Notes: generated by a model from the sequence alone, not told the origin. Counted from the first letter of the stretch, positions 19,501 to 28,635 are shown. The stretch: 58,768 nucleotides of DNA from Candidatus Scybalomonas excrementigallinarum (GCA_018710905.1 DVIZ01000116.1:1-58768), one strand, 5' to 3'. Translations and numbers: made by a program.

Positions 19501-20718
19501 TTACGATTTTCTAACATTATTTTGAGATGTTTTAATTTGTGTAGAATGCAATGGTTCACTATTTGTATTGTTTTGATTGTCCATGTTTTGGAAAGTATTT
19601 TCTGGAGTTTTAGGTAGCGGTAACTTTACGGAAAATGTCACCTGATTTCCGGTACTTTGGGCAGAAATTTCTCCACCATGGAGTTTTACAATCTCTTTTG
19701 CAATGGCCAGTCCAAGGCCCGCGCCACCGCTTTTTGTGCTACGAGAAGTATCTAGGCGAAAGAACTGTTCAAAGATTCGATTCAGTTTTTCTTCTGGTAT
19801 TGTATTTCCAGTATTTTGTACCGTTAGTAAAAGGTGTGTTTTTTTTATTTTTAAAGCAATGGAAACCGTACTATTTGGATAGCTGTAGTTTACGGCATTT
19901 CTCAATAAGTTATCAAAAACTCTTTGAAGTTTATCCGGATCACATCGATAGAAATAGTCTGTTGGTGCATCCAGTTCACAAGTTAGCTCCTTGTCTGAAA
20001 ACATCGGTTGAAATTCGAAAATAGTCTGTTCTAGCATTCTCGTCAGATTGATCTCTGAGAGCTCTAGCGTAAGATGAGTAAGGCTAAAGCGAGTGATTTC
20101 AAAAAATTCATTGATTAAGTCTTCCAGTCGTTCTGCTTTTTCTAAAGCCACACCTAAATATTTCTTTTGCAGTTTTGGAGAAATTTCCTCTTCATCATTT
20201 AAGAGTGTCAAATACCCGATGACCGAAGTGAGAGGGGTTTTGAGATCGTGGGCGAGATAGACGACTAAATCATTTTTGCGCTGTTCCGCTTCCATAGCCA
20301 ATCGTTGGCTGTTTTTTAAATTATCTCGAACAGAGTTAAGATAAAGTGCCATAGGTTGTAATTCCTTTGAAAAGGCAAAGTCTTTTTTTGTATCGAGAAA
20401 TAAACTTTCGGAGGCAATCAGAAATTCGTCTAAATAGCGACAAGCTCTTCTAAGAAAATAAATGCCTAGTCCAAGAGCCCCGACTATCACATAAAACAAT
20501 AGTATGGGAGTTATAAACTTCCAAGCAGAGTGTACGAAGAGATAAAAGTCTTCCGTTCCATACCAGATTCGGCTTTTATAATGAAGATATGCCATAAGAA
20601 TTGCTAGTGCTCCTATAAAAAGATAGAGAAGATAACATAGGATAAAACGTTGTACTAACGTATATTTTAGTCTTTGAGAAAGATGATAAATTTCTTTTTT
20701 ACTTAATATTCTATTCAA
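19501..20718 (-). CDS. VanS-like sensor histidine kinase
   Basis: A 405-residue sensor with two membrane helices (about 23-45 and 68-90) around a short outside loop, a HisKA domain with the phosphorylated His157 in AHDLKTPLTSVIGY, and an HATPase domain with the N box LLRNAVNYS and G boxes GGAGLGLAI. The architecture and the short sensor loop match VanS/cell-wall-stress kinases. Its start overlaps the end of the response regulator gene by 8 bases, so the pair forms one operon. The C-terminal 35 residues are Asn/Gln/Thr-rich and unusual. The signal it senses cannot be told from sequence. Confidence 0.92.
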   Translation of the reverse strand: MNRILSKKEIYHLSQRLKYTLVQRFILCYLLYLFIGALAILMAYLHYKSRIWYGTEDFYLFVHSAWKFITPILLFYVIVGALGLGIYFLRRACRYLDEFLIASESLFLDTKKDFAFSKELQPMALYLNSVRDNLKNSQRLAMEAEQRKNDLVVYLAHDLKTPLTSVIGYLTLLNDEEEISPKLQKKYLGVALEKAERLEDLINEFFEITRFSLTHLTLELSEINLTRMLEQTIFEFQPMFSDKELTCELDAPTDYFYRCDPDKLQRVFDNLLRNAVNYSYPNSTVSIALKIKKTHLLLTVQNTGNTIPEEKLNRIFEQFFRLDTSRSTKSGGAGLGLAIAKEIVKLHGGEISAQSTGNQVTFSVKLPLPKTPENTFQNMDNQNNTNSEPLHSTQIKTSQNNVRKS

Positions 20719-21412
20719 TTTGATACCCCACTCCCCATACTGTTTTAATATATTTTGGATTTTTTCTAGAATCGTTCATTTTTTCACGAATGCGACCGAT
20801 ATGAGTCATCACCGTATTGTTACTATTAAAAAATTCTTCGCCCCAGACTTGCTCAAAGATTTCTTCTGAGGAAACAACTCGTCTGCGATTTTTACATAAA
20901 TACCACAAAATCGAAAATTCTCTCGGTGTCAGTATGAGTTCTTTTCCATTTAGTGTGCAAGAATGGGAAGTTAGGCTAATGGATAGACCACGGATATCGA
21001 TCGTTTCCTCAGGGGATTTCTCTGTCATAACTTCTGGGTGGTTGTATTTTTCATAACGCCGAAATTGCGTTTTTACTCTAGCCACCAATTCCAGCGGATT
21101 AAAAGGTTTTGTAATATAGTCATCGGCTCCGATAGTGAGGCCAGTAATTTTATCAATGTCTTCTATTTTAGCGGTGAGCATAATAACTGGATAAAAATGT
21201 TTTTCACGTATTTTTTGGCACAGTTTAAATCCATCGATATCAGGAAGCATAACATCTAAAATAGCCATAGAAAGTTCTTCCTGTTCGATGCAAGTAAGAG
21301 CATCGGTGCCGTTGTCGAATTTGAGAACATTCCAGCCTTCCGCCGTCAAATATAATTCAACTAAATCAGCAATGGACTGCTCGTCATCTACGACTAAAAT
21401 TTTTTTCTCCAT
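20711..21412 (-). CDS. OmpR/VanR-family response regulator
   Basis: A 233-residue regulator with a receiver domain (DDE at 9-11, phosphoacceptor Asp53 in LDVMLPDIDG, K103-type residue in TKPFNPLELVARV) and a winged-helix DNA-binding domain (LTPREFSILWYL, TVWGVGYQIE at the end). The start at 21412 (MEKKILVVDDE) is chosen because AAAGGAG lies 9 bases upstream; longer in-frame readings lack a site. It is the partner of the adjacent VanS-like kinase and may control the C39-like peptidase gene downstream. Confidence 0.93.
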   Translation of the reverse strand: MEKKILVVDDEQSIADLVELYLTAEGWNVLKFDNGTDALTCIEQEELSMAILDVMLPDIDGFKLCQKIREKHFYPVIMLTAKIEDIDKITGLTIGADDYITKPFNPLELVARVKTQFRRYEKYNHPEVMTEKSPEETIDIRGLSISLTSHSCTLNGKELILTPREFSILWYLCKNRRRVVSSEEIFEQVWGEEFFNSNNTVMTHIGRIREKMNDSRKNPKYIKTVWGVGYQIE

Positions 21413-21679
21413 GGTAGGCATCTCCTTTGTCAGCATTTTATCATAGAAATAGTATAACAAAAAAAGGTAGAAAATGACAGGCTAGAGATAGTTTAAGAAG
21501 TCGAGGAAGAATAAAATATCTGGTTATAGATATGTGGGTTTATGATTTTAAAGTGTTTGGAGTCAATAAGCTCGTTAGTGAACTTATAAAAAATTAATTT
21601 CAGAACTTACACACTTTTTTTAATCCTTATAAAATCCTTAGAATTGTATTTTATGCTAGTTATATAGGAGGAGAATACA

Positions 21680-21889
21680 ATGAATGAAAATAATAAGAAT
21701 ATCGTAGAAATTAAAAATGTATCAAAAGCATTTCATAAGCAAAACGTGCTGAAAAATGTATCTTTAACGATACCAAAAAATTGTGTCTATGGTTTGCTTG
21801 GTCCTAATGGTGCTGGAAAATCCACACTTTTAAAAAGTTTAACAGGTATTATAAGGCCGACAAAAGGAGAAATCATATCCCTGTTATAA
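21680..21889 (+). pseudogene. 5' fragment of an ABC transporter ATPase (lantibiotic-immunity type)
   Basis: Only the first 65 or so residues of an ABC ATPase remain: a BcrA/LanF-like opening strand and the intact Walker A, GPNGAGKS, followed by [13 protein letters not shown], where the reading frame ends in unrelated sequence. The Q-loop, signature motif and Walker B are gone. A strong GGAGGAG site and the region upstream are intact, so the piece may still be expressed. It is joined directly to the 3' part of a histidine kinase gene, which shows a deletion between two genes of what was probably one bacteriocin-immunity operon. Confidence 0.8.
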
Positions 21890-22272
21890 TACAGGAACAA
21901 AAGTTAGAAGGAGAGATTTTGCTCATTCGTAAACAGATCATGCGTGCATGGAATAATATGGTTGACAACGCATTAGAATATACTGACAAAAATCGAGGAA
22001 TTCGTGTTATATTTAGGGAATGTGAGAAACAAAATACACAGTATTTAGTAGCAAAAATTGTTGATTATGGAAAGGGATTTTCAAATGCAGAGCTAAAGTA
22101 TGCTACGCAAGAATTTTATTGTGGAGACATGAGTCGTCATGATAGAAAACATCAGGGATTAGGGTTAGCAATAGCAAAACGTTTTATAGAAGAACAGGGT
22201 GGTTTTTTAGAAATAAGAAATTCAGATAAGACTAAGGGGGCAGAGGTTTCTTTATGGATGAGAAAAATTTAA
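21877..22272 (+). pseudogene. 3' fragment of a histidine kinase (LanK/SpaK type)
   Basis: This is the ATP-binding half of a sensor kinase: the N box MVDNALEYT, a G1 box DYGKGFS and a G2 box HQGLGLAIAKRFIEEQGG, ending in a normal C-terminal strand. The frame is open from about 21,868 without a start codon; a TTG at 21919 with an AGGAGAG nearby could start it. The membrane and His-phosphoacceptor parts are absent. Its frame differs from that of the ABC ATPase fragment it follows, so no fusion protein is made. Confidence 0.8.
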
Positions 22273-22502
22273 AGTAAAAAATATAAGTTTTTTGACAGGA
22301 ATTCTAGTATAGTAGTGAGTCATGAATGTTTATACAGTTCAGAAATAGGAATATAGTGTCACCTGTGATAGAGTTCTAAAAAGAGTATAAAATAAGGGGT
22401 ATTATCCTTTGCTATACTTGGAAATACGATTTTATATCTGAATGAATCGCAAGAATTTAATAATGCAGTAAACCTAGTTCATGAATCTCTCATAAATAAA
22501 AA

Positions 22503-22546
22503 ACTCCCTAGTCCTTTTCATATTTAGGAATAGGGAGTAAATTTTT
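22503..22546 (-). terminator. Terminator shared by convergent genes
   Basis: ACTCCCTA (22503-22510) and TAGGGAGT (22531-22538) pair, with additional inner pairs. A T-run follows on both strands, most clearly on the minus strand, serving the mannanase gene; the kinase fragment on the plus strand also ends nearby. Between 22,273 and 22,639 nothing else is seen. Confidence 0.75.
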
Positions 22547-22639
22547 ATATGGAAATGTATCAGTGATTTATTTGCTATTTTTTATTAATATCTTTTCCTA
22601 GAAAATTTCAGTATTTTTTAGAGTAGAAACAAATTTTAT

Positions 22640-23635
22640 TTATTGTTGGAAAAAAATACTACATATGTTTGAAGTTTCTTGAACACCGTCGGTTCCGTAA
22701 ATAACACGATTGCCAAACTGTGTTAGAGTATTACCATTCCAGTCATAAGATAAATCTAAATAGTTTAAATCACTACTATTTCCTTTCCAAGACCAAGCGA
22801 TCCAACCGACATTTTTTGCTCTACCAGATCTCATGATTTCATCTTCATCAACATCTCCATTTGAATGATATCCTCCAAATTCTCCAATTGTTAAACACAA
22901 GTTTTTATTTAATACTTGATTCATATTATTTTTTACGATATCACTGTTTCCTCCGGCGTATTCATACATATGAATGGAAAACATAGTATTATTTTTTACA
23001 TCAGCTTGTAATACGGAAGAACCATGATCAAAAATAACTTGTGGATATTGCCCCCAGCCTGCACAGTCAACAATGAATGTATTGTTAATTCCAGCTTCTC
23101 GTAACTTACGAATGGCGAAGATATAACCGTTTTTCCAAGAAGTCCCATCATCCCATGTTCCATACCACTCATTTGCAATATTTACAATGACATAATTTTC
23201 ATTTTGCTGTAATAAAGATTTCATTTCGATCCAGTAGTTGACAGCTTGCTCTAGGCTATAAGTATCGTCAGCGCCTGTTATATCATGTACTTCAAGAATA
23301 GCTACCAAACGATTTTGTTTGCAAATGGAAATCAATTCTTGTAATTCATTATAATTTGTTTTTGACCATTTTTGACCATTTGACACTACAATTCTGATAC
23401 AATTAAATCCTTTATTTGCGATAGCAGGGATTGCTGTTTTATATTCAGATGGAAACCATGCATGTGGATAATTGACACCACGCATAACAAATTCCTTTCC
23501 ATTTCCGTCGTATAATGTTGTACCACTTACTTGAAATCCATTTGATGCAGCAAATACAGATTCTGATGGTATAACTACTAGTAATATAATACAAATGATA
23601 AATCCAATATAAGAATGAATGAATTTCTTTTTCAT
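22640..23635 (-). CDS. Secreted GH5 endo-beta-1,4-mannanase
   Basis: A 331-residue protein: signal peptide (about 1-30, hydrophobic core then VFAA), then a single GH5 catalytic barrel matching subfamily 8 mannanases of Bacillus type (FQVSGTTLYDGNGKEFVMRG, then NIANEWYG with the acid/base Glu156, IHMYEYAGG, and TIGEFGG with the nucleophile Glu252, ending WLAWSWKG-like WIAWSWKGNS). It should be exported and cut beta-mannan in plant fibre or gums. Unlike many clostridial relatives it has no carbohydrate-binding module or dockerin. It stands alone on the minus strand, with no mannan-transport genes beside it. Confidence 0.92.
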   Translation of the reverse strand: MKKKFIHSYIGFIICIILLVVIPSESVFAASNGFQVSGTTLYDGNGKEFVMRGVNYPHAWFPSEYKTAIPAIANKGFNCIRIVVSNGQKWSKTNYNELQELISICKQNRLVAILEVHDITGADDTYSLEQAVNYWIEMKSLLQQNENYVIVNIANEWYGTWDDGTSWKNGYIFAIRKLREAGINNTFIVDCAGWGQYPQVIFDHGSSVLQADVKNNTMFSIHMYEYAGGNSDIVKNNMNQVLNKNLCLTIGEFGGYHSNGDVDEDEIMRSGRAKNVGWIAWSWKGNSSDLNYLDLSYDWNGNTLTQFGNRVIYGTDGVQETSNICSIFFQQ

Positions 23636-24134
23636 AGGATACTCCTTTTCTGATTTATTTTTTGTCTCAAATATAACGATAGGGTTGTCAATATATAAGT
23701 GTCTAGATTTTTTTGATTATCAATCCTCCTCTAAATAAAAGAAAATTTCCTTCTTAATTTTTTAAAAGAAATTTTTTATATAAAACTTGTCTAAATAAAA
23801 TGATTCTCTAGTTATCCTATGTGCACGGAAAAAGAAGTTTTAGTTTTGGGAGTAGATCTTCTTATAAAAATATATTCATTCTGCGTTTTTATTATTACAT
23901 AATCTGTATTAAAACATATCATAGAATACATAGAAAAGAGGTATATAATCAATAAGTTTGTTTTAAGAATTGTGGGAAAAATAGACAATTTGAACACAAT
24001 ATTTGTTTTGGTATATTTGCATAAAAATCAAAACAACAAAAAACGAAAACATCGCATTTGTAATTATAAAAAAATATAAAAACTGTGATTTTGTACAATT
24101 CGTCAAAAATGAGCCCGAAAATGATAAAAACACA
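23636..24134. other. Long AT-rich intergenic stretch
   Basis: About 500 bases between the divergent mannanase and C-S lyase genes. Six-frame reading gives only short, non-gene-like frames. It must hold the mannanase promoter, but I cannot fix its hexamers with confidence. Confidence 0.5.
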
Positions 24135-24163
24135 TTGACATTTACTAAAAAACTTATTAAACT
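24135..24163 (+). promoter_or_regulatory. Promoter of the PatB/MalY gene
   Basis: A consensus TTGACA (24135-24140) is followed 17 bases later by TAAACT (24158-24163). The start codon lies about 85 bases downstream, leaving room for a leader. Confidence 0.6.
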
Positions 24164-24248
24164 GTAGTTAGTTAATAGTTAAGTAAATTAAATATAAAGT
24201 TACTACTTAGTGTAGAGAGTAAGAAATAGAAAAAGTGAGGTAAATATT

Positions 24249-25466
24249 ATGAAGTATGATTTTACAAGTATTATGGATAGAAGGGGGAAAGATGCCATTG
24301 CTATTGATGGTCTTGGTACGAGACCTGGTTTTGCACCAGAACCACCAAAAGAAGGATTTGATATTATTCCGATGTGGGTTGCGGACATGAATTTCCCGAC
24401 AGTTCCTACGATTCCAGAGACGATTATCAAGCGTGTGGAACATCCTGCTTATGGATATTTTGATGCAACTGATACCTATTATGATTCTATTATCCGATGG
24501 CATGAGGAGCAAAACCATGTAACAGGACTTGAAAAAGAGTGCATTGGTTATGAGAATGGGGTATTAGGAGGAGTTATTAGTGCGTTAAACGTTTTGTGTT
24601 CTAAGGGAGATAAAGTGCTTATTCATACACCAACTTATATTGGATTTACTATGAGCTTGACAAACAATGGCTACGATATGGTGCACAGTCCTTTAAAGAA
24701 AGATGAAGAAGGCATTTGGCGTATGGATTATGAAGATATGGAAGAAAAGTTAAAGACCGAGAAAATTCATGCAGCGATCTTTTGTTCTCCTCATAATCCA
24801 TGTGGTCGTGTATGGGAGCGCTGGGAATTAGAAAAGGCGATGGAACTATTTAAGAAATATGATGTATACGTTATTTCTGATGAAATTTGGTCGGATTTGA
24901 CTTTGCCAAATCATCAGCATATCCCAACTCAATCCGTCAGCGAAGATGCACGAATGAGAACCGTAGCATTATATGCACCAAGTAAGACGTTTAACCTAGC
25001 AGGTTTGATTGGAAGTTACCACATTATCTATAACTCATGGCTCCGTGATAGGGTAGAAAAAGAATCTTCCCTTTGCCATTATAACGACATGAATGTTTTA
25101 AGTATGCACGCATTAATTGGTGCTTATAAAGAAGAAGGAAAAGAGTGGTTAAAAGAGCTAAGAGAAGTGATGGAAGAAAATATCACGTATGCCTGTGAAT
25201 TTATTAAAACAGAGTTTAAAGGAGTAGAAGTTACAAAACCAGAAGGAACTTATATGTTATTTATAGATTGTGAGAAATGGTGTAAGGAACAAAATATTAC
25301 AATCGAAGAAGTGGAAAAGAAGGCATGGGAAGTAGGGGTTGCTGTACAAGATGGAAGAATGTTCCATGGAGATTATGCAATCCGTATGAATTTGGCACTT
25401 CCACTTTCTAGAGTGAAAGAAGCCTTTGAACGATTAAAAACTTATGTGTTTTGTGAAGAACAATAA
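24249..25466 (+). CDS. PatB/MalY-type cystathionine beta-lyase (PLP enzyme)
   Basis: A 405-residue fold-type I PLP enzyme. It opens with the MalY/PatB signature YDFTSIMDRRG and later GFDIIPMWVADMNF, binds the cofactor through NPCGRVW, SDEIWSDL and the Schiff-base lysine K246 in APSKTFNLAG, and ends with RMNLALP. It cleaves C-S bonds of cystathionine or cysteine to give homocysteine or sulfide plus pyruvate and ammonia. It is followed closely by an M20 peptidase gene (now broken), a common pairing in clostridia for using sulfur amino-acid conjugates. AGTGAGGT precedes the ATG. Confidence 0.92.
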   Translation: MKYDFTSIMDRRGKDAIAIDGLGTRPGFAPEPPKEGFDIIPMWVADMNFPTVPTIPETIIKRVEHPAYGYFDATDTYYDSIIRWHEEQNHVTGLEKECIGYENGVLGGVISALNVLCSKGDKVLIHTPTYIGFTMSLTNNGYDMVHSPLKKDEEGIWRMDYEDMEEKLKTEKIHAAIFCSPHNPCGRVWERWELEKAMELFKKYDVYVISDEIWSDLTLPNHQHIPTQSVSEDARMRTVALYAPSKTFNLAGLIGSYHIIYNSWLRDRVEKESSLCHYNDMNVLSMHALIGAYKEEGKEWLKELREVMEENITYACEFIKTEFKGVEVTKPEGTYMLFIDCEKWCKEQNITIEEVEKKAWEVGVAVQDGRMFHGDYAIRMNLALPLSRVKEAFERLKTYVFCEEQ

Positions 25467-25544
25467 GATAAATGATAAGAAAATAGAAATAATTAAAAAA
25501 ATAAAATAAAAGAAAAAGTGTGAATGTGAGAAGGAGGTATTTTT

Positions 25545-25949
25545 ATGGGCAAGGTTGCAGAAAAATACAAAGAGGTAGAAGCGTATATCATTGAAATGAG
25601 AAGATGGTTTCATGCACATCCTGAGTTATCATTAGAAGAAAAAGAAACTTCTGCAAAAATTAAAGAGGAATTGACAAAGATGGACATTTCTTTTGAAGAG
25701 CTGAAACCAAACTATGGAATCGTTGCGACTATTGAAGGTGTAGAAACAGGAAAGACGATCGTAGTAAGAGGGGATATTGATGCTCTTCCAGTAAAAGAAG
25801 ATACAGGCTTAGACTTTGCCTCTAAAAACGAAGGTTTGATGCATGCCTGTGGTCATGATGCCCACATTGCCATGTTACTTGGAACTGCAAAAGTCTTGAA
25901 AAGTTTTCAACTAATTAAGCAAGGATTCCCCTTCCTCAAAGAGCTTTAG
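25545..25949 (+). pseudogene. M20-family amidohydrolase, truncated by an IS element
   Basis: The first 120 or so residues are a good M20D amidohydrolase (RRWFHAHPELSLEEKET, then VVRGDIDALPVKEDTG, then MHACGHDAHIAMLLGTAKVL), with the metal-binding CGHDAH intact. At about 25,905-25,915 the sequence passes into the left end of an IS200/IS605-type element and the frame stops at 25,947 inside it. No continuation of the family is found after the right end of the element, so the 3' two thirds have been lost. AAGGAGG precedes the ATG. The intact gene would have hydrolysed N-acyl or N-carbamoyl amino acids. Confidence 0.87.
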
Positions 25950-26001
25950 CTCGTAGGTGGGGGAGGAATTGCTATTTTTTATGACTTTTTATTAAATAAA
26001 A

Positions 26002-26035
26002 TTCAGTATTTATGTTATAATATAATTATACTGAA
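26002..26035 (+). promoter_or_regulatory. Promoter region of tnpB
   Basis: Two overlapping TATAAT boxes (26016-26021 and 26021-26026) lie between inverted copies TTCAGTA (26002-26008) and TACTGAA (26029-26035), 40 to 60 bases before the start. Confidence 0.45.
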
Positions 26036-26075
26036 ATATATCAATAATATATGAATAAAGGAGGTGAAACATAAA

Positions 26076-27209
26076 ATGGAAGTTGTAGTTACTACAAAAA
26101 TAAAATTATTACCTAATGAAGAACAAAAAGAACTATTATTAAAAACGTTAAAGCAAATGAAAGATGGACTTAATTTTGCATCAGAAGTGGCTTATAAAAA
26201 CAACTTTTTAGCACATTCTAAAAAGTTACAAAAGTTAGTTTACAATGACCTTCGTGAAAAATTTGGTCTTAAATCTCAAATGGCATGTAATGCTTGCAAT
26301 ATAGTTTCTGGAAACTATGCAACTGAAATTACTAACAAAACTTTTAGCAAAGTTTTTTATAAAAATGCTAAGTTAGTTTATTCTTATGGAAGAGATTTTA
26401 CATTTGCTAAAAATAATTTAATAAGTATTGGAACTTTAGAAAAAAGAGCTAAAATGCCTTATAGCATCAAAGGAAATGAAAAGTATTTTGATGGTTCATG
26501 GGAATTTGCTACATCTGAGTTAAAATACAAAAAAGGTAAGTTTTATTTACATATTTCTGTAAAAAAAGAGATAGAAGAACCTAAGATTTATAAAAATGTA
26601 GTTGGAGTTGACCTTGGAATGAGATTTCTTACTACTGCAATCGACAGTAAAGATAATCACCTATTCTATAAAGGTGGAAAAGTTACTAAAATTAGAGCAA
26701 AACATCTTAATTTAAGAAAGAGATTGCAAGAATGTGGCACAAAAAGTGCCAAAAGAAAACTTAAAAAACTAAGTGGAAAAGAGAGACGGTTTATGACTAA
26801 TGAAAATCATTGTGTCAGTAAGGCACTTGTTCACTTTGCTGGGGAAAATTCTATTATAACTTTAGAAAATCTTGAAGGTATAAATATAACTACAAAAGTT
26901 AGAGATAACGAAAACCATTTTAGATATCATAGAATGAGTTGGGCTTTCTATCAACTTAGACAGTTTATAGAATATAAAGCAAAATTAAATAAATCTATTG
27001 TTGTTCATGTAAATCCTGCTTATACAAGCCAAAAGTGTCCAAAATGTGGTCATACTCATAAAGAAAATAGAAATAAAGATAAACATATTTTTGAGTGTAA
27101 AGCTTGTAGTTATAAATCTAATGATGATAGAATTGGTGCAATGAATCTACGTCAGTTGGGAATAGAGTACCACAGTAGAATAAATGAGAAAAATGAACAA
27201 ACTATATAA
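26076..27209 (+). CDS. tnpB: TnpB RNA-guided nuclease
   Basis: A 377-residue TnpB. The split RuvC active site is complete: Asp179 in VVGVDLGMRF, Glu264 in ITLENLEGI and the last Asp at 350/351 in NDDRIGAMN. A zinc ribbon with C321, C324, C341 and C344 lies between the last two. TnpB cuts DNA next to a transposon-adjacent motif using a guide RNA from the element's right end and helps keep the element at its donor site. The ATG at 26076 is chosen because AAAGGAGGTGA lies at 26058-26067; an in-frame GTG at 26064 sits inside that site. The size is normal, so the protein appears functional. Confidence 0.95.
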   Translation: MEVVVTTKIKLLPNEEQKELLLKTLKQMKDGLNFASEVAYKNNFLAHSKKLQKLVYNDLREKFGLKSQMACNACNIVSGNYATEITNKTFSKVFYKNAKLVYSYGRDFTFAKNNLISIGTLEKRAKMPYSIKGNEKYFDGSWEFATSELKYKKGKFYLHISVKKEIEEPKIYKNVVGVDLGMRFLTTAIDSKDNHLFYKGGKVTKIRAKHLNLRKRLQECGTKSAKRKLKKLSGKERRFMTNENHCVSKALVHFAGENSIITLENLEGINITTKVRDNENHFRYHRMSWAFYQLRQFIEYKAKLNKSIVVHVNPAYTSQKCPKCGHTHKENRNKDKHIFECKACSYKSNDDRIGAMNLRQLGIEYHSRINEKNEQTI

Positions 27210-27360
27210 GTATATCTTATGTAGTAGGGTAGTTATGTCATGCTACCTATTGTAGCCCATGCTTGAGGTAGGAGACTGACCAACAGTTGCAAACTACGTG
27301 TAGTGGAGTTACAAGCCCCCACCTCAACCATTATCTTCAGATAATAGTAGGTGGCGGGAA
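27210..27360 (+). ncRNA. Likely omega RNA (TnpB guide RNA scaffold)
   Basis: The 150 bases from the tnpB stop codon to the right end are not coding, rich in self-complementary segments, and end in the right-end hairpin. In characterised TnpB systems the guide scaffold occupies exactly this place, starting in the 3' part of tnpB, and the guide is the flanking DNA after the right end. Here the guide would begin near 27,359. Assigned by position and structure, not by a covariance match. Confidence 0.6.
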
Positions 27361-27553
27361 ATTGACAATAGATAAAAGAATAGTATTAAGACAAGAAATG
27401 GTTTATATTGTATGATAAGAATAGAGATTAGTAGAAAGCTATGATTTCATTGTTGGAAAGAAAGGTTGAAAAAATATTAATTTTCGGTATATTGGAAGTA
27501 GCAAAAGAAAATGAGCAAAGGAAAAATAATAATTACCATAAGGAGGGGTTATA

Positions 27554-28474
27554 ATGAGAACAATAGAACTTGGAAAAAGTAAGATGCAAGTACCTGTCAT
27601 TGCCTCAGGATGTATGCGTATGAATGGATTAGATGAAAAACAAGCGGCTTTTTTTATAGAAAAAGCGTTATCTCTTGGTGTTAATTTTTTTGAGCACGCA
27701 GATATTTATGGAAAAGGAGAATGTGAAAAAATTTTCTCAAAAGCCATTGATATGAAACCATCGGTTCGTGAAAAAATAATACTACAATCAAAATGTGGTA
27801 TTGTCCCAGGAAAAATGTATGATCTTTCAAAAGAACATATACTAAAAAGTGTGGATGAAATTTTAAAACGTTTACAGACAGAATATTTAGATGTGCTTGC
27901 ATTGCATCGCCCAGATGCTTTAGTGGAGCCAGAAGAAGTGGCAGAAGCCTTTCGTATTTTAAAAGAAAGTGGAAAAGTACGTCACTTTGGTGTTTCCAAT
28001 CATAAACCATTGCAGATGGAGTTACTCCATAAATATTTGGACGAGCCACTTGTTACCGATCAACTTCAATTTTCCATTACCAATTCTTCTATGGTAGAAA
28101 ACGGATTAGAAGTGAATATGACAACAAAAGGTGCTGTTGATCGAGATGGAAGTGTACTGGATTATTGTCGATTCCATGACATTACCATTCAGACATGGTC
28201 ACCGTTTCAATATGGATTTTTTGAAGGCGTATTTCTTAATAACGAGAAATTCCCTGAATTAAATCAGATATTGAAGGAAATCGCTACCCGATATGAAGTA
28301 ACACCGACAACGATTGCGACGGCATGGATTTTAAGACATCCTGCTCATATGCAAGTCATTGCGGGAACGATGAATGAAAAGCGTTTAGAAGAAATTTGTA
28401 AAGCTTCTGAGATCACATTGAGTCGGGAAGAATGGTATCAAATTTATCTTGCTGCTGGACATAGGCTTCCTTAA
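27554..28474 (+). CDS. Aldo/keto reductase (YdhF-like)
   Basis: A 306-residue AKR with the full catalytic set: Asp and Tyr in FEHADIYGKG, Lys in ILQSKCG and His in LALHRPD, followed by the barrel's later strands and NADPH-binding C-terminus (AGTMNEKRLEEI). It reduces a small aldehyde or ketone with NADPH; the real substrate is unknown. AAGGAGGGG precedes the ATG. It is followed by a strong terminator, so it is a single-gene unit. Confidence 0.92.
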   Translation: MRTIELGKSKMQVPVIASGCMRMNGLDEKQAAFFIEKALSLGVNFFEHADIYGKGECEKIFSKAIDMKPSVREKIILQSKCGIVPGKMYDLSKEHILKSVDEILKRLQTEYLDVLALHRPDALVEPEEVAEAFRILKESGKVRHFGVSNHKPLQMELLHKYLDEPLVTDQLQFSITNSSMVENGLEVNMTTKGAVDRDGSVLDYCRFHDITIQTWSPFQYGFFEGVFLNNEKFPELNQILKEIATRYEVTPTTIATAWILRHPAHMQVIAGTMNEKRLEEICKASEITLSREEWYQIYLAAGHRLP

Positions 28475-28596
28475 ATATAAATTTATTTATTATGTATTTT
28501 TCATTATGATAAAGTATGAAAAATAAGAGTGTAGAATAAAATAATTCAGGTGTGCAGTCAAAAGAAGAATTTAAGAATTTCTATTTGTACTCCATA

Positions 28597-28635
28597 AAAC
28601 AGGTAATATGAAAGGTATTACCTGTTTTTTTATTT
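28597..28635 (+). terminator. Intrinsic terminator of the aldo/keto reductase gene
   Basis: AAACAGGTAAT (28597-28607) and ATTACCTGTTT (28617-28627) form a perfect 11-bp stem followed by TTTTTATTT. Confidence 0.88.

Larger units (their letters stand above)
25911..27360 (+). mobile_element. IS200/IS605-type element carrying only tnpB (IS1341-like)
   Basis: The left end is a subterminal imperfect hairpin at 25925-25969 with an inner stem GAGC/GCTC (25941-25952). The right end is an imperfect hairpin, CCCCCACCT (27316-27324) against AGGTGGCGGG (27349-27358), with an inner stem ATTATC/GATAAT (27330-27345). There are no terminal inverted repeats, as expected for this single-strand transposon group. 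It contains tnpB but no Y1 transposase tnpA, so it would need help in trans. Exact ends are estimated; the left flank reads TTCAA at 25906-25910, a plausible target/TAM. Confidence 0.82.

Noticed and set aside
23663-23691. TTGACA-like box on the minus strand before the mannanase gene
   Set aside because: No -10 hexamer is found at suitable spacing, so I did not call a promoter.
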